From positions 453,704 to 474,317 of the forward strand of contig NW_003133843.1 in NCBI RefSeq assembly GCF_000003605.2: 20,614 bases of DNA, in the 5' to 3' direction. The notes beneath the pieces were generated by a model. The model ran no database searches and was not told where the DNA came from. It saw only the letters and a program-made list of their open reading frames with translations. This stretch comes from Saccoglossus kowalevskii. Taxonomy: Eukaryota > Hemichordata > Enteropneusta > Harrimaniidae. How positions within the stretch are numbered: position 1 is the first letter of the stretch; each line of letters opens with the position of its first letter. The translations under genes and the position numbers were made by a program. This document shows, in pieces, positions 1 to 10,239 of the stretch.

Positions 1-915
1 AAAAGCTGAGTCACTACCTGAGAAAACATATTTTAAAAGATTTCGACTGTGGCTAGACTGACCCCCCCCCTATGGATACAAGTTATAAGTCATGCCATAG
101 TATGTTTACAGGTGAGTGAATTGTATACCTTCATTAATTAAAGCATAACTAGATATTCACTGCTGGTAATATTGTAATGAATTAATTTTAATATTTTATT
201 TTAATTTCGGAACTAAAGCAAATTCACTACCTGAGACGTATATCGCACATGTATTCACTGCGCCTAGGCTACAAAATCTATAGGAACAAGTTAAAAGTCC
301 TCCCATAGTATGTTTTCAGGTGAGTGAATTGTATACCTTCATTAATTAAAGCATAACTAGATACTCACTGCTGGTAATATTAGATCTCTTTAATATGTTT
401 AAAAGATTCCTCTCATTAGTAAATAACGCCCTCACTCAACAATATTTAGAATGAGTGGTTGGTCAAAAGTTTGATGAGTCAGGTGCATCTATTGGCTAAG
501 CTTGTTGTACATAGATGCAAATGAGTATAGGAACCATTAATGCTGTAAGGTGTACTGGGATGTATCATTAATTAAAGCATAACTAGAAATTCATTGCTTG
601 TAATATTAATGAATTAATTTTAATAATTTAATTTAATTTAATTTCAGAATTAGAGCTCAATCACTACCTGAGAAATCATATATCGCTCAAGTATTTCACT
701 GCGCCTAGGCTACAAAATCTATAGATATTCACTGCTTGTAATATTAGATCTGTTTAATTTGTTAGTTAGTAAATAACGCCCTCACTCAACAATATTTAGA
801 ATGAGTGGTTGGTCAAAAGTTTGATGAGTCAGGTGCATCTATTGGCTAAGCTTGTTGTACATAGATGCAAATGAGTATAGGAACCATTAATGCTGTAGGG
901 TGTACTGGGAGGGAT
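1..915. repeat. Diverged direct repeats, truncated at window start
   Basis: TCACTACCTGAGA starts at 11, 224 and 661. CCTAGGCTACAAAATCTATA is seen near 264 and 703. The phrase CATTAATTAAAGCATAACTAGA occurs near 133, 341 and 567. The best block is 418-560 against 768-910, offset exactly 350 bp, with a single mismatch noticed in about 143 bp. The array is a mosaic of two or three unit types rather than a clean tandem. No coding frame is visible. The left end lies outside the window. Confidence 0.85.
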
Positions 916-1099
916 GTTTGTAATGACTGGTTGTAATGCGCTATCTCGTTGTTTTCAAGATGCAGTCTGATATTTGTTGCTTTCTTGGTTGTTCAATTGT
1001 GACTAAAATTTGTCCATTGTGTCTTTTCTACTTTTTTCCCATGGCTTACTTAATTAAAAACAAGCTCTCGTCAAACCAGAATCACATATTCAGACAATG

Positions 1100-4000
1100 A
1101 ATGCTGGTATAATTAAATACTACTTTAAGTGTTATTAACTGCATCGGCAAACATATAGTCAGTTTACCGTGACCAACACAACATGTTACAGTGAAGTGAA
1201 CAACACACATAAGTGTCCCCTAAGGCGTGATATGGATATTTTGTTCAGGCCAGGAATCTGATTAAATTGTGGTGTTACTGCTGCTTGTACCACTTGGCAG
1301 CAACACGATCGCAATAAGATATACCGAAATAAAATTGTTACATAGAAAGAAATTATATGATACTTAATGGGTCGAAATGGAATAATGAGCATTCTAGGTT
1401 GGTAAAACTTGTGATTACTTCACACAAGTGCATAAGGTAATCATCATAGTTAACAAGATGAACGTACCTGTCATATTGAGAGGATGCTTCGGCAGTTCAG
1501 CCACCTATAGTGATATTATTATTAAGCTTAGAATCATCTACAATAATTTACACAGTCTTTTCAATATTAGGAGACAATACTGATTTGTAAAATGAATGTC
1601 ATCGTCGGATGTGTTTACAGTGTCTGTTATGAATGTGGAGGTCAATCCTGCATCAGATGTTTGGTGATGTTGGCCAATTCATGCAAGTTGCCCATATAGT
1701 ATATGATTAGGCGTTCAACTAATATTCATGCGATGTACCTGACCCAGCCCATCATTTTGCCTATACCTGACCCTGCAAGGAATATATACTTAGTTTGTTG
1801 TTTATAATCACCTCATTTGAATTGAGACAATGGCGTTAGAAGTATTACTAATTTCAAGTTTTTACTACCAGCGCCTTTGCAATGGTTTGAAAATAACTAT
1901 CTCGAAAAGTGTTAGAAGGCTGAGACAGCAAATATGTTTCTGGACGTTATGCAGTTAATAGTTCAATGACTTGCAGCATCCATTAGAGGGAAGTAGTCAG
2001 AGGTCATCACACTTTTTACATTAACGTTTGCTCTTTCTTGTCCAGTTATTTGGTTACATATAGCTTACATGATAAGTATGTGTTAAAGCAGCGATATAGC
2101 CTTGGTTTAAACGTGTTTTTGATTTAGTAAAAACATATAGAGATGACCAAATTTCACCGAAACATTTGCATGGACAAAAGTGACCCTCAGTTCAGGTCAG
2201 GTCACTGTCATAGCCTGTTGGCCTATGGGCCACTTCGATGAGTACACAATTCTACTCCAGCCCTCATGTTTCCTCGCTAGTCTGACACAGATCACTGTGC
2301 TTCATTTCGTCTAAGCCACGATTTCTCGCACCCATGTTTTTTCTTGACCGCCCTCTGCACCTGCTTCCTGTAACTGCTCCGTGCATTATGTCACAGGCAA
2401 GAGACCCAAGCCGTCGTGTAATATGACCAAACTATTGCAGTTTGCACGATGTATGGAGTGGAATTACAGTTTCGTTACAGACTCGGTTCTAAAATATACA
2501 AAATAAAACGGGGAAACTGGATAAATAAATCAAAGTAAATCAAATCATTCTTACCATAAGATATACAATTATCTCAATATGTGCAGGCAGTCGAAGGGTA
2601 CAACCAATGGATATATAGCAAATACATTTTATGATCTTAAATAACGGAATGTAAACTGCGAAACATCTCACAAGCCGAGGCACAAATTGCTTACCATGTG
2701 CTTTATTCAACGTGCAGCTAACCACATGCTCGCTGTGTTTGATCACAAATTGATAGTAAATGGTATAAATTACATCAACATACAAAGAGATAAGACTCAA
2801 CGAATACCAACATTTACAGTTGTGAAATAATCAACCATACAAGTAGTAAAAATCGGATTCCACTCGACTGCTAAAATTTCCTACAAATTGCTGCAGGACA
2901 GGACTCGTTTAGTGCCATCTTCCCGGGCCATTGTACAAGTTTTAGCAAACCTTAGGAATTCATAGCAACCACAGATTACTTCTTTCATTAACGCGCTCAG
3001 CCAAACTATTTAAACAAATATGGCTGCGCACAGTGGAAAATGTTGTTATAATAAGCCCTTTTTCGTACATGTTCCCAGTGAAAGCACTTTTCAATACGTG
3101 TTTCTATTATGTTATTATATAACTTTATATAATGTGTCATGTGCAAAAACATCCCTGAAATAACTCATTTACAATTTTAAGAAAAAAAACACTTGAAGTG
3201 TTCAATTATAAAAGACTTTAAAGTGAGGACAAAAATGCATCATTTTTTAAAACACACTTATATTTACAGTTTATGCAAGTCTAAGAGGAGATTTAAGCAT
3301 TAATGTTGGGAACATTTTCTAGAATCTTGTAACTGTGGATTTAAATAATATGTGGCCCAACTCTTGACCATACCCGGGGTGTCGTTGACTGTGAATCATT
3401 TATTGCCCCAATGTATACATTACAACCTGATGCAACATTCTATCCGCCTAATTTTGAACAAAACACATGATATTTTGTGTAATGTTTTGTTTTGCTAAAT
3501 ACATTTTTTGTATGAACATGAATTTCTAAATACAATTTCAAATTGACTCTATAAATGCCGGCTTTCTAACTAGAATATAGGAGAAGACATTCTAGTCCAC
3601 AAGGTAATTGTGGGGCGACCAGGTCCAAGCATACCTCTTCTCACGGCAAATATTACAAACAAAAATTATATAAGGCATTTCAATATACAGAGAATATCGA
3701 TTATTTTTTTCAAACTTTGACAAAAATATTTGTCACACTCTATGAGCTGCTAATCAATAACCATTGAATCAAACCCTATGTTACATTATTATTATTGTAT
3801 TTGATCAGGTATATACAAAATTTCCACCACTATATTCAATATTGCACTTCAAATCGTTTATTCTGTTTCAACGCCAAATTAGCCGTGCAGTCACACACTT
3901 GATCGTGATATTAACGACTCGCAACTTACAAAAAAAAACTGTTATAGAAAGCCATAGACAATTCCTTTGACCAAACCAGAGTGAATTTAGGTGAAATTGG

Positions 4001-4625
4001 GTTTACTAAGCATGATATAGGAGTTGCTGTTAAGTTTACAGCAGAATTGTATTTAATTTACCAAGTGATGTGATTACTTATATTTATATATGTACAAAAC
4101 CACATGTATATCGCTGCTTTAAAACGTACTTGTCACATCAGATATACGTCTCCAAATAACTGGGGAAGAACTATTTAATGTGATCAGTAAAAATGTGAAA
4201 AGTGTGACGACCTTTGCTACTTCCATCTAATGGATGCTGCCAGTCATTGGACGGGTAACTAAGACGTTTACAGACACACTTGTGTGAACAAATTCAGAGT
4301 TCTACCAATCTAGAATGCTCAATCTTCGATTTTGTTCCTTTTAGTTATACAAAATTTCTTTTTATGTGACTATTTTAACTCAGTGTAAAATCCTACCTTG
4401 TCTTATTTCGATTTCCCTGTCACTGTCGAGCTATACAAACATTAGTAATATCACAATTTTAGTTTTATTCCTGGCCTGAACAATTTTGTTAATGACGTGT
4501 ACCACACCTTAAGGGATACTCATGTTCACTGTAACATTTTGTGCTACTCCTGCTACTCCCAGCAATGCTGACCAGATGTTCGCTGATGCAGGTACTGACA
4601 CTTACACTAATATTTATACCAACAC
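1100..4625. repeat. Large old inverted repeat IR1 (arms about 1 kb and 0.5-0.6 kb)
   Basis: Reverse-complement matches run from 1101-1440 to about 4270-4625, and from 1960-2105 to 4100-4252. Anchors include TTCCTGGCCTGAACAA (4466 region against the complement near 1240-1255), CACTTGTGTG (4277 against 1430), TAATGGATGCTGC (4229 region against 1975) and TATATCGCTGCTTTAA (4107 against 2098). The left arm carries about 510 bp more (1442-1955) than the right. Identity looks like 70-80% by eye, clearly lower than in IR2. No transposase frame was found in the loop (about 2170-3990). Confidence 0.72.
2170..3985. other. Loop of IR1, no gene recognised
   Basis: AT-rich sequence with a more GC-balanced patch at about 2160-2460. 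The short open frames here (2540-2800 minus, 3764-3970 plus) have no domain, low-complexity composition and no clear splice partners. Nothing functional can be named. Confidence 0.5.
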
Positions 4626-4629
4626 TACA

Positions 4630-5554
4630 GCTCAATTTCCAAAAACATTACATTACTGTTTTTTTCTATTCATATAATAATTAACACACTAAAATACTTT
4701 ACCATATATTTTTATTAGGGTGGGGGTAGTATTGGGAACACTGCGTGAATAAAAGTCGATTGATTTGTATCTTGATTCAAAATTTAATCACTGTCTTTTA
4801 AAGCAAGATTTGGAGCTATGCATTGAAATATAAGATATATAAAACGAGAATACAACATTTTATTTTATCTAATGAAATTTAATGTAAAGTAAATTGTGTC
4901 ACAATATTTTGCTATCACCAAAAATAACTTATTTTCAAAATCGTTTTATTTCCTAAAATAATGTACAATGTTGTATATAGTTGTCTTTTAGCATCGTTGG
5001 TGCTTGTTGCAAGTTTTATGAAAACCTCACATTCATTTTATATGATTTACGTTTAAATTTGTTTACGCTAATTTAAACATTGTTCAGTTGATTAAGTTAT
5101 TCTCATAAATATTATTTTTGTTCCTTTTGACAAGACGAATGGTAATCCTAATAGCGACCATCACGTGATCGTTTGTCACCCAAGACATCAATAATAATAT
5201 TGTTCTAATAATGATCAATTGCATCTGTTACTTCAATATTTCTTTAGTTGTTTGTTTATTTATTTATTTATTTATTTATTTATTTGCCTACGTGCATGTG
5301 TGCGTGAGTGAATGTGGGCCTTCCTGACTGTTTGCTTGTCTGCTTATAGTCCAGTATTAAATTATGACTTGGTGGTGGAATCAACAATTCTGTCCAGTTG
5401 AATGGCAGATGAATCGGCAATCGATGATCCACTTTACATACTAATGACGTCATAATCTATGGATATTGAACCTTATCCAATATGAAGTTATACTTCCGAC
5501 CAATTGTGACTCAAGAATACTAACAAGAACATAACTGACGCAGAGTCTTGCCCC
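4630..5554. other. Gene-free AT-rich DNA 3' of the VWD gene
   Basis: No coding exon, RNA gene or mobile element recognised. Only the TTTA microsatellite and an isolated 10-bp palindrome, ATCACGTGAT at 5160-5169 (contains an E-box), stand out. Confidence 0.5.
5255..5285. repeat. (TTTA)n microsatellite
   Basis: Nearly eight perfect TTTA units, in sequence with no other recognisable content downstream of the VWD gene. Confidence 0.95.
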
Positions 5555-5560
5555 TTTATT
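5555..5560 (-). promoter_or_regulatory. Polyadenylation signal AATAAA for the VWD gene
   Basis: A canonical AATAAA reads on the minus strand 170 nt after the stop codon, followed about 25-35 nt later by a T/GT-rich stretch (GTTATGTTCTTGTT) that could be the downstream element. It implies a 3' UTR of roughly 190 nt. Confidence 0.6.
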
Positions 5561-5729
5561 ATTTCAATAACAATAAATACATTCGAGTGACCACCTTCCA
5601 CATGTGAATTATAATTTCAAATTGCATCACACTTTTCTTCGTCATCAGTAATATGTATGATATGTATTAGTAGCTGCTGAGCATTCAGGTAATTTGTGAC
5701 GTTAGTTTTTTGAAATCAACATCAGCACA

Positions 5730-5760
5730 TTACGGGTAATGTCCTGCCAACAAACTGCAA
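5730..5760 (-). CDS. Exon 7 of the VWD gene: terminal ten codons and stop
   Basis: The acceptor is ATTATTTTCAG. The first base completes the split Gly293 codon. The exon then reads CSLLAGHYP and stops at TAA (5732-5730). A second AG six bases inside (TTGCAG) would remove just Cys-Ser and stay in frame. Small exon size makes this the least certain coding piece. The phase match and a polyadenylation signal 170 nt further on support it. Confidence 0.6.
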
Positions 5761-8700
5761 CTGAAAATAATAATAAAGCAGCATGAGTGTCCATAACTAA
5801 TCAATTTCAACATTTTGTTCAGATGTTTTTCCCCGCGTCTTTGTGATTTTCTCGCATTGATATAGAATATTTTGAAAATAATCTGTACATCGTTTTTTTC
5901 AAATAAAAGTCACAGTTTATCGTTCAAGGACCATGACATTTATCCATATACTTTTGTTTAACGTATATACAATAAATGTACGACACATCTCAATATTATA
6001 AGTATATGTGCTATATGTGTGTAATATAATTTCCATTACATAAACATGCACAATTTTTGGAAATCTGTATCTCATATTTCTAATCATAGTAAGACAATAT
6101 CCCATTTTGATCTAATCCTAAATGAATTCTGAAATGGATACATATTTGAGTTGACGAGATATGTCTGCATGACTATTCGACTATTTAGTTCAAAATACGA
6201 ACTTACCCATTTCCATAACCCCAGCTTGTGTGAAATTCTGCATCAGTTATTGCATTCACTCCGTCTGGTGTAATCGTCTCATTTTCAGGACTTCCATTTG
6301 CATCGCCACATAAACCATGGATATCGTAACATTGACTGTAAGGCTGGGAAACGTCGATTTCTACTCTTCTGATGCCCCACCTGACGACAATGTCGTAATA
6401 TCCGTCCAAGTCGAGATCCATTGTAACGTGATAGCTATCGGCATGTTTACGTAATAGGAATTGATTGTACGTACCATAATATTCCGGGAGAACTGCATCA
6501 TCTATTAGTGACGACGCCCCACCCGGTGTAAGCTGAAAACAGAAAGCAGAACATACATATTGGACACAACTGTTACTCGTACACGTATTGTACGTATTGT
6601 ATCGTATTGTGGAAAGACAAATAGATGTACGTTGAGGACACATACAATTTATTTTTGGATTTATGAATGTTTCGAACTGATTTTCAAACAACTCAAAATC
6701 TACAATGGTAAACAAACGCTTCAAAATCTATGCTAACCACGTAGTCAAGGCAAGTACAGTGTGAGCAGTAATATGCAATCACATACAAACAATATACATG
6801 TGGGAAGGTTAAGCTATTCCGCCGAGTTTATAGAAGTAACACTACAACGAAATTCATGCATAACTGGAGGGTGTTATTATAGATGTCCAATGGGCGCGAT
6901 TGTAAAGATTCATATTAATGTTAATAATGTGATGTAAATAAATCCACGTTTCAGTGTCTACTTAAAACCCTGTACTGGTGTCCGACAGTCAGTTGAGAGT
7001 CACGTGGCTTTGAAACAGATAGAGGACACATGGTTTTGAATCAGTCAGTCGAGAAACTCATGGCTTCGAAAACGTCATTTAAGGGACACGTGGCTTTGAA
7101 ACAGATTAGGAACACATGACATTGAAAAGTCAGTTGAGCGGCACATGACTTTGATACAGTCAAGGGACACGTGGTCTTGAAAGAATCAGTGTAGGGATCA
7201 GTCACTTGGGGTGCATGAAAAAGTTATGGAACATATGGCTTTGAAAGTCAGTTGAGGGGATTGGGGATTGTTTGATTATGATGTCAAAATACGAAATGCT
7301 TACCAAATATGTGACAGGATTGAAGCCATCATTAGGTCCAAGCGTGAACGTTTCACCTCCTTATATTAGTAGCAGCGATCCTAAACGATAATGGTCTTTG
7401 GTTTTGTGCTCAGTCACTTTAACATCTATTCTGAAGTCGTTCCCACAAGCCATGTGCATAAGTGAATACAAAGCACAATCACCACCTTGATGATACTTGT
7501 ATCCATCGAAAGTACAGATACGCGGATCTCCATGTACTGTGCAAGTGACCGTCTCTGAGAGAAATACAATAATTTTGTAAATTTTTTAATCAGTTAATAT
7601 TCAGTATGCAATATGGTACTTTATTAAACTAAATTTGGTTAATTATATTTTAATACCGCAAAATACAGGAAAAAATGATTTTTCTGTGAAAATATATTTT
7701 TTATTCTAGCCTTTCGGGCAGATAATAACATGGGCCTAGTTCAAGGCACTAGAAGTATATGTAGAATTACGTTGAACTCACTTCGATTTGTTGACACTCC
7801 GATATAAATACTAAACCAGTATTTGTTTGCCACAGTTGAGTCATGCATTCAGGCTGTAAAGTAGGCAGTAAATGGTTAAAACTAAATTTTTGTGGCAATA
7901 CATAACAAGTAAATTCACTAAAATACGAGAAACATTAGAAAACATTAAAATTGAAAAAACAAATAAATTCATTGGAGCACGAAAAACAGTACAATCATTT
8001 TGATAATGTGGCATTTAAATTAAACATCCAAGTAGCAATCTGCGACTTGATTTTTTATTTCGTGTTACCATAGTAATTTTAATAAAAGAGAAAACAATTT
8101 GCATTTAATTTAAATGAAGTTACATATGAAACTCACTCGTGCGGTTGTACAGTATTCATATTTATCAGGATCAGATTCTGGTTTCAGCAAGCACTCAGCT
8201 AAAGACATTTTATCTGATAGTTTGCACTGTAAACACTTGCTAGCTGTAAATTATATATTATAACAGTCAGTTCAAAGTGAATATAAGTCATTTATCTGTT
8301 CTGTTCCTATACCAATTTGAGTAAACAAGCACATAGTGAAGAAACCAGCACTGTGGGAGTGTACAAAAACGAAGTAACGGCTTTGCCTGTTACATAAACA
8401 CGTAAGTATTTCTACCAGTGGTATATGTACTGTCACAACTACTGTGTTTCTCGAATTGTATTACAAAATGTATTCTCTACTAAGTCAAATTGTTTACACA
8501 TTCAAACAATCTGTCTTTTAAAATGACACTCTTGAACCACAACAACAATGTTAAAAAAATATTAATTATACTACCTTGTCCCTGACCAGGTACCATAAGG
8601 TCATGTGGGTTTCCTTCAGCACGCTTTACAACTTTGGCATAGGACTGACAAGCAATCTGAAATGCAAAAAAAATTGTCGTTTTTTTTTCAAATGCGTCAT

Positions 8701-9507
8701 TATTTGAAGCACGTTCGCCGATTAATTTAGTTGATGACTCGGATGGCTATGTTTGATTTTAGAGACTTTTCTAAACCTAAAATCCATCGTTCACAGTGTG
8801 TGTGCGCATAACCTAACACAGATACAGCGATGCACAAATATAATAGAATATCGATATATACACACTAAACGCATCTATCTAAAATCTATATCACAGCTTA
8901 ATTCATATTTAAATTCAAAGCTCTATGTACAAATGTTCATTCAGATTGTTAACTGTAGCGAATTCTGATTTCATAGGATATTTCTATTTATTAGAAGTTT
9001 GAAATACCTAGTAATATGTATGTTTGAGTAACTCCCTGAGGTTGGACAAATAATACCAAAACAATTCTGTTCATATATAACATTAACACTGTACCACTGA
9101 ACTATCACTGTACCAAAACGGTATAAAAATATATAAATAAAATGCGTCACTTCTGTGGTCGAAGAATTTCGATGGTGTACATCAATCTATATACAGGTTT
9201 AACTATAAAGCAACTAACAGAAATGATGTAAACTTTGAAGCCACCGACTTTACGTTCGAAACTAAATAAACAAAACATAGCCTTGTTTTCTTGTCCAGCA
9301 ATATAACTACTTGAGCAAAACATATTATCTCTTGCGTTCATTGCCATATTTACCGAGCAGTATAGTTCGATCCACTACGAATTTTGACACCTTCAAATAC
9401 TTACAGTAACGACATTTAGTACATTTAATGCGCCAGATATAGCAACCATCAAATCAAAATCACATCTGATCATTGAATTTTATTGAAGTATAAAATTAAT
9501 TATATAG

Positions 9508-9605
<98 letters not shown>

Positions 9606-10222
9606 TAGCTCACTGCTAATGTCAATAAATATAATTTGATTTTCAATCATAATACAACGGACTGTCGGAAAATTGCAGTAGTTGTTTTAGAAACAAGAAA
9701 TAGTCAGTTAATTGCGAGGAGGCCAACTCGAAGTACATAGTACAAACAAGAGACGTGCCGTTAAAATGAGTCGCGTTTTTAAGATTTTTCAAGTATAAAT
9801 TTGGGTTCGATTATTTACGATGGGTATAAATTCGGTATTATTTTGTCAAGATGAGAAGACTTCCTATTCATTTAGATCTATATTGCTTGCCTTAGTGTAT
9901 TGTCCCAGGGGACATAAATTGAAATATCGAGTTATATCATTATTTACAACGGATTTTACAAAAGACAGGAACAATTATAAGTAGTTTGTGATGCTTTTAC
10001 ACATAGGACACCAAACATGATTTAGAAAAACTGGGGTATACACACGGGTTATACAAAATGTACTAGCTTTAAATATGAATATAGATTTTGTAGCTACTTT
10101 CGTAGAAAAAGAAATATAATACTTTCCCCTACCCAGCAATGAATCAAGTGGGAGTGAACGTATGGAATACGATTACTTACCGCGAGGATCACGAGATAGG
10201 AAACGATCAGACAACGATGCAT
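5730..10222 (-). CDS. Secreted single-VWD-domain protein, seven exons, interrupted by an in-frame TAA
   Basis: Assembled from exons 10222-10181, 8656-8575, 8243-8137, 7853-7782, 7552-7304, 6532-6207 and 5760-5730. All junctions are GT-AG with compatible phases, and the total is 909 nt (302 codons plus stop). Seen in order: start codon with an in-frame TGA at 10234-10232 just upstream; a hydrophobic signal peptide (about residues 4-16) spanning the first junction; Lys-Arg at 25-26; six cysteines at 45, 48, 59, 73, 80 and 97; a VWD domain from about 103 to 290, with GDPR at 109-112, TFDG at 115-118 and the GLCGDANGSPENE block at 257-269; and a ten-residue tail. Two N-glycosylation sequons lie at N263 and N268. 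VWD domains occur in mucins, zonadhesins and other extracellular multimeric proteins, but usually several per chain with C8/TIL modules, which are absent here. Codon 165 is TAA, so the allele is truncated or the base is an error. Extracellular adhesion or matrix is inferred only. Confidence 0.78.
6207..6532 (-). CDS. Exon 6 of the VWD gene: C-terminal half of the VWD domain
   Basis: The acceptor is TTTCTGTTTTCAG and the donor GG|GTAAGT, both near consensus. The 108 whole codons give the back half of VWD: an LP motif at 199-200, DLDGYYDIVVRW at 225-236, then CYDIHGLCGDANGSPENE and TPDG, ending in FHTSWGYG, which corresponds to the usual F-x-N-S-W end of the domain. It ends in phase 2. An open frame runs a further 192 nt upstream of the acceptor, but that part has no VWD similarity and is intronic. 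Confidence 0.88.
6533..7303 (-). other. Intron 5 of the VWD gene, splitting the VWD domain
   Basis: This phase-0 intron of 771 nt separates the N- and C-terminal halves of the VWD domain. Its 5' (high-coordinate) half is largely filled by a degenerate minisatellite. Confidence 0.8.
6985..7260. repeat. Degenerate 25-30-bp minisatellite in intron 5
   Basis: Around nine imperfect units read on the plus strand as GTCAGTTGAG..CACRTGGCTTTGAAA with length variation (about 23-40 bp). The cores CACGTGG, CACATGG, CACATGA and CATATGG recur with a following TTTGAAA or TTGAA. No unit is identical to its neighbour, so the array is old. It has no coding signal. Confidence 0.7.
7304..7552 (-). CDS. Exon 5 of the VWD gene: N-terminal half of the VWD domain, contains TAA
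   Basis: Eighty-three codons in phase 0. The acceptor is written CTCAGAG: an AG two bases earlier would shift the frame, so the second AG (7554-7553) is chosen. The frame starts TVTCTVHGDPRICTFDGYKY, the canonical VWD opening, except that the usual His of GDPH is Arg and there is an extra Cys at 114. The FRIDVKV strand follows. Codon 64 of the exon (7363-7361) is TAA, flanked by good VWD-like sequence on both sides in the same frame (SLLLI before, GGETFTLGPN after). The donor is TTG|GTAAGC. Confidence 0.8.
7782..7853 (-). CDS. Exon 4 of the VWD gene: second part of cysteine-rich module
   Basis: This exon is 24 codons, phase 0 at both ends, with acceptor TTTACAG and donor GAA|GTGAGT. It opens Pro-Glu-Cys (Cys80) and contains Cys97 in SECQQ. 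It completes an even count of six cysteines in the module before the VWD domain, consistent with three disulfides. The acceptor is closely similar to that of exon 3. Confidence 0.7.
8137..8243 (-). CDS. Exon 3 of the VWD gene: first part of cysteine-rich module
   Basis: The acceptor is AATTTACAG and the donor CGA|GTGAGT. Only one frame is open, and it begins with the two bases that complete the split Ala42 codon. It encodes a CxxC pair (45, 48), then Cys59 and Cys73. The spacing resembles the start of a Ly6/uPAR-like (three-finger) fold, but the exon is short and no diagnostic terminal CN pair is seen, so the module is left unclassified. It ends in phase 0. Confidence 0.72.
8575..8656 (-). 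CDS. Exon 2 of the VWD gene: end of signal peptide and linker
   Basis: The acceptor is TTTGCATTTCAG. The exon opens with Ile-Ala-Cys, completing the signal peptide core, so cleavage is likely near Ala16 or Ser19. It continues through a polar stretch with Lys-Arg at 25-26, a possible proprotein processing site, and a Gly/Pro/Gln-rich end. The donor is G|GTAGTA, weaker than the others. It ends in phase 1 (82 nt), which fits the two-base start of exon 3. The 1,524-nt intron before it contains the long TA microsatellite. Confidence 0.7.
8657..10180 (-). other. Intron 1 of the VWD gene (1.5 kb)
   Basis: GTAAGT donor and TTTGCATTTCAG acceptor separate the two halves of the signal peptide. It contains the 92-nt TA repeat at 9510-9601. 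The short open frames at 8753-8968 (+) and 9147-9347 (-) lie here and show no recognisable motif. Confidence 0.65.
9510..9601. repeat. (TA)n microsatellite, about 46 units
   Basis: An uninterrupted alternation of T and A for about 92 nt, inside intron 1. It can extrude as a cruciform and is a likely assembly-length uncertainty. Confidence 0.97.
10181..10222 (-). CDS. Exon 1 of the VWD gene: start codon and first half of signal peptide
   Basis: Fourteen codons beginning MHRCLIVSYL and ending on Ala (GCG), followed at once by a consensus GTAAGT donor (10180-10175). The ATG has G at -3 (GCCATG), and the reading frame is closed by TGA four codons upstream, so no longer start is available. The exon ends in phase 0 and matches the phase of exon 2. 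Together they make an uninterrupted hydrophobic stretch, which is strong support for pairing two pieces 1.5 kb apart. The overlapping plus-strand frame is antisense to this exon. Confidence 0.72.
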
Positions 10223-10239
10223 GGCGTCTTCTCAGGATG

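Noticed and set aside
6533-6724. N-terminal part of the 173-codon minus-strand open frame, starting at an ATG at 6724
   Set aside because: Only the part after the TTTCTGTTTTCAG acceptor (from 6532) matches VWD. The upstream part has no similarity, and the exon phase fits the exon ending at 7304.
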